A stretch of 64,000 bases of DNA from Flaccisagitta enflata (lineage: Eukaryota; Chaetognatha; Sagittoidea; Aphragmophora): contig OZ231127.1 of the NCBI GenBank assembly GCA_965153355.1, positions 23,870,001-23,934,000 on the forward strand. Direction: 5' to 3'. The translations under genes were made by a program, and so were the position numbers. This document shows, piece by piece, positions 30,985-42,190 of this stretch (positions are counted from its first letter, which is position 1; each line of letters starts with the position of its first letter). The notes under the pieces were generated by a model. That model was not told where the DNA came from. It saw only the letters and a list, made by a program, of their open reading frames with translations, and did no database searches.

Positions 30985-31612
30985 CTACTCGACTCAAGAA
31001 AAAAGCCACACTTTTAAAGGGCAAATTGTCATATACCATCTAATTCATAAATATACGGACACTTGATAAGTAGTATCAACTTTGGAGAGGTGCTGCGCTA
31101 TAATAAATTGAGTTACTGACACCAGATTAGGCTCATTTCAAAGAGTTGTTTAAAAACTTTCAAATGCTACCAATCAGGGGTCAGCTACTTAATTTGCTTA
31201 AGCGCAGCACCTTTGTAAAGTTGATGCTCATTTTCAGGTGTCCGTATATTTATGAGCTAGGTAATAGAATTTCAAAATTACTAATTAAAATCTTAGACCA
31301 TTAGAAAGCTCTTTTATTTGGCTACAATCTGGGAATTTTAGCTTTATTTATTTAGAAATGGCATAAGAATGAGTAGAAACATTGTCATTATCAGTATGCA
31401 ATCCTATGGAAAAATAAGCATTTTTAAGAATTGGAAGATAACTTTGACAAGCTCTAGCTCCTAAACCGTTTGAGATGCTGATCTGGGATTGCTCTAGAAT
31501 GAAAGAAAATTCAAAAATCTTTAAAATCACTTCAACAAAAAATGTTCAAATGATTTCTTTTTCTTATTCATCAACTAGAAAAAGGGTGTGGCTATTTTTT
31601 TAAGTCGAGTAG
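30985..31612. mobile_element. TA-flanked element with CTACTCGACT ends, interrupted
   Basis: The ends CTACTCGACTCAAGAAAAAA and, inverted, CTACTCGACTTAAAAAAATA both continue into GCCACAC and are flanked by TA. Without the 226-bp MITE inside it is about 400 bp. No coding sequence. Confidence 0.65.
31036..31261. mobile_element. 226-bp MITE related in its ends to the Tc1-like family
   Basis: Inverted arms of about 65 bp contain TCATAAATATACGGACAC, similar to the ends of the 610-bp Tc1-like element, then ATCAACTTT and GGTGCTGCGCT in mirror positions. TA flanks at 31034-31035 and 31262-31263. It is nested in the element at 30985-31612. Confidence 0.75.
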
Positions 31613-32144
31613 TAAAAGATGCAAAGTTTTGCCCAAAAATCGACAACAAACTGTAAAATACAGCTAATTTTGCGTCAGAACGGCCGGCTGTGATTTCAAC
31701 GTCCAGTTATTTTACACCAACATTTTGCGAGTTGGGTCAAAACCAACCTTATGATATTCAAACAAAAAGAGTTTTGTCCACTAATTATCAAGAGAAAATG
31801 AATTCCAGACAAGTAAATTGATCCATCTTGGAATAAATACTTAACATTTTTTGCCAAGTGACATTAAAGACCCTCATAGGCCTCAGCGAAAATCGCATAA
31901 TTCTTTTTTTTTTTTTTTTTTTGTTAATTCTTTCTTTCTTTTGATTAGAATCTGAGATCGATGTCAATCTAAGAGCGACAATTTGGGTTGTCCAAATATG
32001 GCCTCTAGTTCATGCTTTGCATTCCTACTTAATAGCCCAGTATGGGAAGCAGCATGGCGTCAATTCTTTTCTTTTGGGCTTCCATCAATATTTACTCCAT
32101 TATCATTAATCGATGATTTGCGACAAATGTTTTCGGATGCGAAT
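31283..32144 (+). repeat. 862-bp segmental duplication, copy 1
   Basis: Near-identical to 34356-35220, from AATTAAAATCTTAGACC to TTTTCGGATGCGAAT, with scattered substitutions and a different poly-T length. It includes the right half of the element at 30985-31612. No gene was recognised in it. Confidence 0.9.
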
Positions 32145-33180
32145 CACAGTAGAAACTCTTAGGGATGTCTGAGGGACCTGAGCTATTTTTTGAACTACAG
32201 CGAGTTAGTTCATAATTTTTTTTTCAACTATACTAGATCATGTATCGAAACACTATGTTAACTTAGAAGTCCTTAAGTCGATGTTAAGTGTCTTTATTAA
32301 TAAAAAACATTTTTAGGTCGAGCCTCCCACAAAGTGTCTTTTGTTTTAGTTTCAAGGCAAGACACAAGCGCTTCGCCATCTGTTGCCAACTTTGGCGCTC
32401 GGAAATAGCTCAACCTAAGGCTGGAAGTCGGCAAACTAGCTACTTTTAAAGTTCTCACCTTCTTTTTATGTTTCCTTATATCTCTTTATGTTTTCTTGTC
32501 TCTTCATCCCAACTCATGTCTCCTCATGTCTCTTTATGTTTTCTCAAGTCTTTTTTTGTGTCCACATGATTGTTCGTTCATGTCTATTATGTGTTTTCAT
32601 GTCTCTTCATGTGTTTTCATGCTACTAAATCTTATTTTGTCTCTTTTTGTCTTTTATTGTTTTTTTCATGTCTCTTTTTGTCTTTTTATGTCTCTTCATG
32701 TCTTCTGATGTCTTTTTTTGTCTCTTCATGTGTTCTCTTGACTTTTTATGTCTACTCTTGTCTTTTCATAACTCTTCATTTGTTTTCATGTCTCTTCATG
32801 TGTTTTCATGCCTTTAAATCTTATTTTGTATCTCTATGTCTCTTTATGTCTTTTATTGTTTTTTCATCTCTCTTTTTGTCTTTTTATGTCTCTTTATGTC
32901 TTCTCTTGTCTTTTCATGTCTTCTCTTGTCTTTTCATTTCTTCTCTGGTCTTTTCATGTCTTTTCATGTTTTTTCATGTCTCTTCATATGTTTTCATGCC
33001 TCTAAATCTTATTAAGTCTTTTTACGTCTTTTTATGTCTTTTATTGTTTTTTCATGTCTCTTTTTGTCTTTTTATGTCTCTTTATGTCTTCTCTTGTCTG
33101 CTGATGTTTTTTTTTTGTCTCTTCATGTCTCCTCATGTAATATTACTAATTCTTTCAATGATTTTTAGATAAAAGAAAAA
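32145..33180. repeat. Pyrimidine-rich degenerate TCTTTTCATGTC repeats
   Basis: From about 32450 to 33140 the sequence is built of short, diverged CTTTTCATGTCT and CTTTATGTCTTC units. The 200-codon open frame of Phe/Ser/Leu/Val/Cys here follows from this composition. 32145-32450 is unique, with nothing recognised. Confidence 0.75.
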
Positions 33181-33185
33181 TAATA

Positions 33186-33487
33186 CAGGGATGTGTAAAT
33201 TTGAGTCACTTTTTAGTTTTTGATTTTCTTACCAAATGGGATTGTTTTAAAATCCATGATTTTTATCCCTTAAAGCAATAAAACAGTATAGATGGGATCT
33301 GCTTATTGTTAAATTGTGGTTTGTTAATCAGTTTTTATGATTTGGTACTGCCAAAATTATATTTTCTTATATTTTCTTTTTTCTCTTTTCACCGTATACT
33401 TTGGTTTTCTTCTCTATCTTTAAATCCTTTGATTTTCCTCCACACCCCCTCCTACCAGGGGGGTGAACTCAATTAAATGAGGCCTTC
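33186..33487. mobile_element. Decayed copy of the 322-bp hAT MITE family
   Basis: The left end CAGGGATGTGTAAATTTGAG and the internal phrases TGATTTGGTACTG, TTATATTTTC and CCTTTGATTTTCC are in the same order as in 17914-18235. The right end is diverged and no target duplication remains. Confidence 0.6.
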
Positions 33488-33489
33488 TA

Positions 33490-34290
33490 CAATATGAAGC
33501 TTGAATAAACGTAAGTTATTCAGATTGATAAAAATAATATATTCAAGCAGGAAAAAATGGCAGCAAATTTACCATATAATTCATTTTCTCTAATTCCCGA
33601 GACTGCTGTATGCTATTTTATTTGCAAAAAATAATGGTTTATCTTTTTTTTCAATTTCTAGCATTTTCAAGTAAATAGCTAGTTTTTGGCTATTTTGGGT
33701 CCCTAGACCTGGGTAGTCAATATGACGCAAAGTTGGCACCACAACATGAAATTTTACAAATTTCTAGCCAAACCATAGTTATGCAATGTCATAGTACGAA
33801 AAAGTCGGTGAGTGTTGATGGATGGGACATAATTGATTTTGAAGCCAAGATGAAGTACTTTAAGTCTAAGATAGTCTTAACCTTGCCAAAACCCGCCGAA
33901 ACTGTAGAGCTTCAATTTTGTGAAAACATAACTCAAAAACTTAGCGATCTATATTACTAAAATAACATTTTAGAGTACTTCATCATATTTTTTCACATTT
34001 TTACCTTCACATTTGATAACTTCAGTTAATTGTTAGTTGATTACTGTAAATAACTTCTATAAATTTCCATCATTTCATATCAAAAAAGAAACTTTTTCTG
34101 GAAAGGTCAAAAATGCCAGTTTTTATCTTTAATCATAAATACCTATATAATGATATGCTTTTTGGGAAAATAAAGAGGCAATATGGTCCTAGATTAAGGT
34201 CTTTTCTCAATAGAAAAAAACTGCGTGTCTCTACAAGGAGTTTGAAATTTTGGGTAACTCAACTTTTGAAGCCCCCCCAAGAATGCAGTG
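33490..34290. other. Intergenic, no gene recognised
   Basis: Two short open frames (33733-33960 and 34113-34331) look superficially protein-like but lack splice signals, codon pattern or recognisable motifs. Confidence 0.4.
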
Positions 34291-34355
34291 TGCGAATTAA
34301 ATGGATTCTGCCCGCAGGTCATGAAAATTGAGCAGGATAAGGAGAATGCGGCATT
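34291..34355 (+). repeat. 65-bp direct repeat flanking duplication copy 2 (left)
   Basis: Identical to 35214-35278 (starts TGCGAATTAAATGG, ends GAATGCGGCATT). Together they bracket the 865-bp copy 2. Confidence 0.9.
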
Positions 34356-35220
34356 AATTAAAATCTTAGACCATTAGAAAGCTCTTTTATTTGGCTACAA
34401 TCTGGGAATTCTAGCTTTATTTATTTAGAAATGGCATAAGAATGAGTAGAAACATTGTCATTATCAGCATGCAATCCTATGGAAAAATAAGCATTTTTAA
34501 GAATTGGAAGATAACTTTGACAAGCTCTAGCTCCTAAACCGTTTGAGATGCTGATCTGGGATTGCTCTAGAATGAAAGAAAATTCAAAAATCTTTAAAAT
34601 CACTTCAACAAAAAATGTTCAAATGATTTCTTTTCCTTATTCATCAACTAAAAAAAGGGTGTGGCTATTTTTTTAAGTCGAGTAGTAAAAGATGCAAAGT
34701 TTTGCCCAAAAATCGACAACAAACTGTAAAATACAGCTAATTTTGCGTCGGAACGGCCGGCTGTGATTTCAACGTCCAGTTATTTTACACCAACATTTTG
34801 CGAGTTGGGTCAAAACCAACCTTATGATATTCAAACAAAAAGAGTTTTGTCCACTAATTATCAAGAGAAAATGAATTCCAGACAAGTAAATTGATCCATC
34901 TTGGAATAAATACTTAACATTTTTTGCCAAGTGACATTAAAGACCCTCATGGGCCTCAGCGAAAATCACATAATCTTTTTTTTTTTTTTTTTCTTTTTCT
35001 TAATTCTTTCTTTCTTTTGATTAGAATCTGAGATCGATGTCAATCTAAGAACGACAATTTGGGTTGTCCAAATATGGCCTCTAGTTCATGCTTTGCATTC
35101 CTACTTAATAGCCCAGTATGGGAAGCAGCATGGCGTCAATTCTTTTCTTTTGGGCTTCCATCAATATTTACTCCATTATTATTAATCGATGATTTGCGAC
35201 AAATGTTTTCGGATGCGAAT
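34356..35220 (+). repeat. 865-bp segmental duplication, copy 2
   Basis: Direct copy of 31283-32144 about 3.07 kb downstream, with identity by eye well above 95 percent. It is bracketed by a 65-bp direct repeat that copy 1 does not have. Confidence 0.9.
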
Positions 35221-35278
35221 TAAATGGATTCTGCCCGCAGGTCATGAAAATTGAGCAGGATAAGGAGAATGCGGCATT
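35214..35278 (+). repeat. 65-bp direct repeat flanking duplication copy 2 (right)
   Basis: Second copy of the 34291-34355 sequence. It overlaps the last TGCGAAT of the duplicated segment. Confidence 0.9.
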
Positions 35279-35287
35279 TACTGTCTC

Positions 35288-36147
<860 letters not shown>

Positions 36148-36239
36148 GATATACACTGAGGCGGATCAACATATATGCTTTAAATGCTTAAGCATAGGGC
36201 CCCGCACCTCAGGGCACCTCAGGGGGCCCCGCGCTTGCA

Positions 36240-36350
36240 GCCCCCAGAAAGAAAGGAAGGGAGGAAGAAAGAAAGAAAGAAAGGAAGAAAGACAGAAAGA
36301 AAGAAAAAAAGAAAAAAAGAAAGAGAGAAAGAGAGAAAGAAAGAATGAAA
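36240..36350. repeat. GAAA / GGAA-rich purine tract
   Basis: Imperfect GAAA and GGAA units just inside the left end of the hAT-like element. Confidence 0.8.
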
Positions 36351-37040
36351 AACAGAAATGGGGGAAAAAGACAACAAACATTTTTGCTGTAACAAGACAA
36401 AAAGCCAGCTTTAGAAGGGAAGGAAGAAGGGACCAAAGAACAAATGAGTGTTCTGATGAAAGGAAGTTCAGTGCAAAAAGGAGGGAACAAAAGAAAAAAG
36501 AAAGCAGGTAAGAAGGATGGTTGTAGAGAAGGCAGAAAAGATAGGTAGTTAAAAAAAAAAGTAGCCAAAGACATTTTTTTTCTGGACAAAAAGTACAACA
36601 AATATAAGTAAAAAACAAAAAAACAAATTCAAAAAAAGGGTGAAGCGGTCCAAATTTTTTTTTGCATGCCATTTCTAAACTAAGAAAGCTATAGAAACCA
36701 GATTGCACCCATCTTGTAGATTTTTTAAATTTGGATCAATTTCTTTTCTTTTCAAATCTATATCTGATCTAGAAGCTGTGAGTTTTTAAGAAGAAGCTGC
36801 ATTTCATTTTTGTCCGCGACGGAATATCATTCCGACGCGGACTATAATTCGAGGCGGGTGGGTGTCGTCGTCGTCGTTGTTGTTGTCGTCGTCCACACTT
36901 TTAAAAATGGGCTAACTTTTGAACGCCTTGACCGATTTGCTTCATATTTGGAGGGAAGTTGTATTAGGGTAAGCCGCTTTGCAGCCTATGCGTATGTTAT
37001 GATCCGACCCACCCAACCGGCCCAACCAGCCTACCAGCCT

Positions 37041-37980
37041 AAAAGTGAAAAACGTGCATAACTTTGGCATTTTTCAACCGATTTGGTTAAAACTTGGTAT
37101 GTAGTCTCTAAATGGAAGGACTCAACATATGTATTTGATTTGCAAAGATTTTAGCATGCTAACCGGCCAAACCGGCCTACCACCCAACTAGCCTACCAGC
37201 CTAAAAGTGAAAAATGTGCATAACTTTGGCATTTTTTAACCGATTTGGTTAAAACTTGGTATGTAGTCTCTAAATGGAAGGACTCAACATATGTATTTGA
37301 TTTGCAAAGATTTTAGCATGCTAACCGGCCAAACCGGCCTACCACCCAACCAGCCAACCAGCCTAAAAGTGAGAAATGTGCATAACTCTGGCATTTTTCA
37401 ACCGATTTGGTTAAAACTTGGTATGAAGTCTCTTAATGGAAGGACTCAACATATGTATTTGATTTGTAAAGATTTTAGCATGCTAACTGGCTAAACCGGC
37501 CTACCACCCAACCAGCCTACCACCCTAAAAGTGAAAAATGTGCATGACTTTGGCATTTTTCTACCGATTTGGTTAAAATTTGGTATGTAGTCCCTAAATG
37601 GTAGAACTCAACATATGTATTTGAATTGTAAAGATTTAAGCATGCTGACCGGCCAAACTGGCTTACCACCCAACCAGCCTAAAAGTGAACAAGGCCGGAT
37701 ACACAGCTACCCTAGTCGCGTGCGGGTGGGCAGGAGCAGTGCTGGAGAAGGCCACTTGGGCATCTGGGCAGGAGCCTTAAGCTCAAAAAGCTCAAGACGC
37801 CGAAAAAGTAAAAAGGGGTTCGACCGACCGACCGACCGACCGACATAGCGGGGTGTAGAGTTGCGTAGCACGCGACTAAAAACGTGCATAACTTTGGCAT
37901 TTTTCAACCGATTTGGTTAAAACTTGATATGTAGTCTCTAAATGGAAGGACTCAACATTTGTATTTGATGTGTAAAGATT
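37041..37980 (+). repeat. 161-bp tandem repeat, five to six units
   Basis: The phrase AAAGTGAAAAACGTGCATAA recurs near 37041, 37202, 37363, 37524 and, split by an insertion, 37680/37878. Units share CCGATTTGGTTAAAACTTGG and GCATGCTAACCGGCCAAACC. The open frames in one strand are short and repeat-derived. Confidence 0.9.
37690..37877 (+). mobile_element. AGTCGCG-family Helitron-like element inside the 161-bp repeat
   Basis: The 5' end CAAGGCCGGATACACAGCTA, an internal AGTCGCGTGCGGGTGGGCAG, GACC repeats, and the 3' end GCGTAGCACGCGACT before AAAA. Neighbouring 161-bp units show the uninterrupted target GTGAAAAACGTGC, so both limits are known to within a few A residues. Confidence 0.9.
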
Positions 37981-38021
37981 ATAGCATGCAAACTGGCCAA
38001 ACCGGCCAAACCGGCCAAACT

Positions 38022-38721
38022 GCCGTTTGACAACGCTTTTTGACAACGCCATTTGACAACGCCGTTTGACAACGCCGTTTGACAACGCCGTTTGACAACG
38101 CCGTTTGACAACGCCGTTTGACAACGCCGTATGACAACGCCGTTTGACTTTGCCGTTTGACTTTGCCGTTTGACTTTGCCGTTTGACTTTGCCGTTTGAC
38201 TTTGACTTTGCCGTTGGACTTTGCCGTTGGACAACGCCGTATGACAACGCCGTATGACAACGCCGTATGACAACGCCGTATGACAACGCCGTTTGACAAC
38301 GCCGTATGACAACGCCGTTTGACAACGCCGTATGACAACGCCGTAAGACAACGCCGTTTGACTTTGCCGTTTGACTTTGTCGTTTGACTCTGCCGTTTGA
38401 CTTTGCCGTTTGACTTTGCCGTTTGACAACGCCGTTCGACAACGCCGTATGACAACGCCGTATGACAACGCCGTATGACAACGCCGTATGACAACGCCGT
38501 ATGACAACGCCGTATGACAACGCCGTATGACAACGCCGTATGACAACGCCGTTTGACAACGCCGTTTGACAACGCCGTTTGACAACGCCGTTTGACAACG
38601 CCGTTTGACAACGCCGTTTGACAACGCCGTTTGACAACGCCGTTTGACAACACCGTTTGACAACACCGTTTGACAACACCGTTTGACAACGCCCTATGCC
38701 GTTTGACAACGCCGTTTGACC
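38022..38721. repeat. 13-bp minisatellite (GACAACGCCGTTT)
   Basis: About 53 units, with GACTTTGCCGTTT and GACAACGCCGTAT variants in blocks. Since 13 is not divisible by three, all three - strand frames cycle through the same 13-residue repeat and stay open for 240-277 codons. There is no sign that any is translated. Confidence 0.95.
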
Positions 38722-39262
38722 CCAGTCGCGGATCCATACTCTTTTAAGATTTTTTTATCTTTAAAATGATAGACCATACTCTCTTTTTTGCTAGTTTTTA
38801 ACAGTTGGAGCAACAGGAACTTGATTGAGCTAATCTTGAAGATTTTATGAAGTAGCTTGTTACAAAGTTTAAATATCCTTTTTTCCTAGATAGTAATCAG
38901 GCTTGACTTGGTTTCTTTAGTGTTTAATATAGGTAGTAATATTAGGCCTGATATGTCTGACCTAAGGTTTGAGGCTACTGCAAAAAAAAAACTAGGTTAT
39001 AACTTGTAAGAGAAATGGAGAGAAAAAAAATGCATGGAAAAAAGAAGAGAAATTGGAAAGAAAGCAAGGATGAGAGAGAATGAAACAGGGGATGAATTGA
39101 TGTGAAATTTATATAGGGATTTAGCCAGAAGGTATAGCCGGGAATATTTTGTTCGCCAGAAGCAAAAAAAATTGTAGAGCCCTAAGTTGGGGGGGGTAAG
39201 GGGGCCCCGCGCCCTTGGTTAAGCATAGGGCCCCGCACCTTGTTGATCCGCCTCAGGATATA

Positions 39263-39835
39263 CAGTAGATGTCGTCTAGACTTGGAAATACGGGGGAATT
39301 CATTACAGGAAGATAAATATACATAGGAGACTGATACTTGGAATATAGACTAATAAAACGATGCTCTATTGCTCATGGGTGTTGGTTGTCATAGAAATAC
39401 ATTTTCATGTACTTAGCTAACGTATCAATATTTTGAGAAATTTTTCGAGGGAACATTGTTCAAAATTAAATTTGCTGCAACTTTCCCACAATATGTTCTG
39501 TAAGAATATTGCTAGATTAGCCGTTGCTAGGGAGCGTAACTATGTGTGACAGCCCTGTGATGCTCCTTAGCATCCGCCAAACGAGCGACATTCTTACAGT
39601 ACGTATTGTGAGAAAGTTGTGATAAATTTCATTTTAAACAATATTCCCTCAAAAACTTTCTCAAAATATTGATACTCCAGCGTAAATATATAGAAATGTG
39701 TTTCCATGGCAACCAACACCCATAGGCAATAAAGCATCCTTTTATTAGTTTATATTCCAAACATTAGTCTCTTAAGTTTATTTGTCTTCCTTTAATGAAT
39801 TCCCCCTGATATCCAAGTCTAGACGACATCTACTA
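39263..39835. mobile_element. 573-bp foldback MITE with about 250-bp arms
   Basis: The left end CAGTAGATGTCGTCTAGACT and the right end AGTCTAGACGACATCTACTA mirror each other. Inverted similarity continues through AATTCATT, ATAGAAAT and TATTGATA blocks to a centre near 39540. TA flanks (39261-39262, 39836-39837) and a CAGT end suggest Tc1/mariner mobilisation. No coding sequence. Confidence 0.85.
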
Positions 39836-40173
39836 TATATTTAAAGATTGATTCGGAAAAGACCGATGAAAACCTATCTTGTGAGTGGTTTGAGGAAGTT
39901 GATAACCTATAGGGGCCAAAGGATTCCCCATATTTCCCTATGAGCCCAATGAAACAAAGGGGAAAATGTTAGCGAAAAGATTTTTTTTTTTGCAAACTGA
40001 CATGTCTTAAGTAAGATTTTAACTTTACTTAGTAATCAATTAAGAAACATGGTCTCTTTCTATAACGCGTTAATGGATCCAAAATTAATGGAGATCAGCC
40101 CATAACGGATTTAAGATTTTGTTTCTTCATTTCAGTTTCTTTTCATGTCTATATTTGCAGTTACAGAAATCTA

Positions 40174-40597
40174 CACTTTTTTTTTTTAGTAAGGACAAAG
40201 TTTATAAGGACATGAGGCTGAAATTTAGCCAAAAATTAGAGATATTTTAAGGACAGAGCCCAGCCTCAGATTTGCAAAAAAAAATTGATCTAAAATTTAG
40301 ATTGTCTTTATGATACTTCTTTAAGAAAATAATCATGTTTATAGGAAATAATAACATTCATTTTTTTGAATAATGTAATATTTTATTAAGAAAATCTACA
40401 AAGTAATTATTGTCATGTCTAACTTGTATTTACTGATACTGAACATAACTTATTTCAAAACATAATAAATAATTCTATGAAAACTATAGGAAAATATTAA
40501 GAATATGCTTAGAACATTTTAGCATGAAATTTGCCAAAATCTAAGGACATCCCAGCCTTAGAAAAAATTTACTGGTCCTTATAAAACAAAAAGAGTG
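40174..40597. mobile_element. 424-bp MITE with CACTTTTT / ATAAGGAC ends
   Basis: The left end CACTTTTTTTTTTTAGTAAG and the inverted right end CACTCTTTTTGTTTTATAAG are followed by GAC on both sides and flanked by TA. The interior has repeated GGACA and AAGGACAT phrases. Confidence 0.75.
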
Positions 40598-40599
40598 TA

Positions 40600-41276
40600 T
40601 TCATTTGTTCCTCCCTTCCCATCCGTTATTGCCTGGTTTGACTGAGCTCATGAGAAAAGGGTCACTTTGCCTCTGAAATTGCCTCAATCCTCACTTATTA
40701 GCAGGAAAGGCTTGTTATGTTCTCATACAGTCTGTTTTGTTTAGTTTTGCATGGAATGTACTGTATTTTGTAAAGGGAGGCGTAATTTTTACAAGGCTGT
40801 CATTTTGTTTTGGATATGAAGGCCAATGATGGAAGAGCATATACTTCCACCTTTTGAAAGTGTGCCACAAAAAGAAGAAAATAAACAAAAGACAGTTAAT
40901 GACATACATGAAATTTGAAACAACATGGTCCTTTGTAAGGCTGATGTACGTAATGTACAATTTGTACATGATAATATAATTTAGATGAATTCAATTTTCA
41001 GAATGCTGACTGTCGACTGTGATAAAATTTTGGAAAAAAACACTGATATCATCATTTTCCTTTGCAACGTCGACTGTGATAACAATTCTGATTACCATGT
41101 TCACTCTTTCATTTTAAAAAGAAAAAAATAACAGACCGTAGTGGCCAACTTAGTAACTAGATTATGTACCCTGTTTCTAAGAGAAGTGTCAGGTGCCCAA
41201 ATCTTGTCTGGTTAATAAGGATCGTATCGGGTAACGTGGGTAGCTTGGCGTGCGCATGTATGATGCTACAGTTGTC

Positions 41277-41278
<2 letters not shown>
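40600..41278. other. Intergenic, no gene recognised
   Basis: Unique A/T-rich sequence. GTCGACTGTGATAA occurs twice (near 41011 and 41070), of unknown meaning. Confidence 0.45.

Positions 41279-41358
<80 letters not shown>
41279..41358. repeat. GT microsatellite
   Basis: About 40 GT units. Confidence 0.98.
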
Positions 41359-41360
<2 letters not shown>

Positions 41361-41445
41361 CATATGAAGGGTGGTTGGGGTTGTGGATGGGGGTTGTACG
41401 CCCCTACCCACCCGTCGGCAACGATATTGTGGTAGCTTAAAAGTA

Positions 41446-41944
41446 CACTTATTTTTTTTTATAAGAACTAAGTTTATAAGAACGTTAGGCTTCAAATCGT
41501 CAAAAATTTAAGAACATGCTAAGAACATTGGAAGGCTTCATTTCTTGAAAAAATTAAGAAAATTAGGCTTGAAATCTTAAAAATCTAAGAACGTTTTTTT
41601 TCTGGGCTTTTTTTAATCAATTGTTCTTTGTAAATGGACAGACTCCATATCTTTTCTGTTCAGCAAATCATGTCTCACTTTATATAGCATATATTTTTCT
41701 ACTTTCATTGATCTTAATTCATTTAAAATGTTTAAATCTGCTTCTTTATTGTTTCATTGACATTTTCCTTCATTTTCTCCTTAATGACCAACTTAAAACT
41801 AATTAAGAACGTTCTTAATTGAAGGCTAAATAGTGCGTTTGAATTAAGAACAATTTAAGAACGTTCAAGCCTTGAAACTGCATAAAATTTAAGAACATTG
41901 AAGGCTTGCTCAAAAAATGACGTTCTTATAAAAAAAAAAAAGTG
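41446..41944. mobile_element. 499-bp MITE with CACTTATTT / ATAAGAAC ends
   Basis: The left end CACTTATTTTTTTTTATAAG and the inverted right end CACTTTTTTTTTTTTATAAG are each followed by AAC and flanked by TA (41444-41445, 41945-41946). It is the same family as 40174-40597, with TTAAGAACATT phrases repeated inside. Confidence 0.8.
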
Positions 41945-42003
41945 TAGCCATAATTACCTCCTTCTCTGGAGACGATCATTACGGACCGACGGACGCATGG
42001 ACC

Positions 42004-42004
42004 G

Positions 42005-42038
<34 letters not shown>

Positions 42039-42039
42039 A
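42004..42039. repeat. GTT microsatellite
   Basis: About 12 GTT units. Confidence 0.95.
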
Positions 42040-42190
42040 GCCCAGGGAATCACTGGGGTGTATATTGAGCGCGGTTTGAAGGCTTCCAATGAAGGCCAAT
42101 CGACCCACCACATGGATGGATAAAGCCTCTTATTGAGTTGCGTGGAAGTGATAAGTGGTATAGTAGGTCATTTAAGAAACATTCAAATCA

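Larger units (their letters stand above)
36156..39256. mobile_element. 3.1-kb non-autonomous hAT-like element filled with satellites
   Basis: The perfect 16-bp inverted ends CTGAGGCGGATCAACA are flanked by GATATACA at 36148-36155 and 39257-39264. An 8-bp target duplication is typical of hAT transposons. Subterminally, TTAAGCATAGGGCCCCGCAC and GGGGCCCCGCGC recur near both ends in direct orientation. No transposase is encoded. The interior carries a 161-bp tandem repeat, a Helitron-like insertion and a 13-bp minisatellite. The right target duplication overlaps the edge of the foldback MITE at 39263. Confidence 0.85.

Noticed and set aside
32570-33172. 200-codon Phe/Ser/Leu-rich frame resembling a membrane protein
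   Set aside because: The region is a degenerate TCTTTTCATGTC repeat; hydrophobicity is a consequence of pyrimidine-rich DNA.
33733-34331. Two short protein-like + strand frames
   Set aside because: No splice sites, no known motif, and they lie among repeats.
37876-38737. Three overlapping - strand frames of 242-277 codons with Val-Lys-Arg-Arg-Cys repeats
   Set aside because: All are the translation of a 13-bp minisatellite inside a transposon; no regulatory or splice context.
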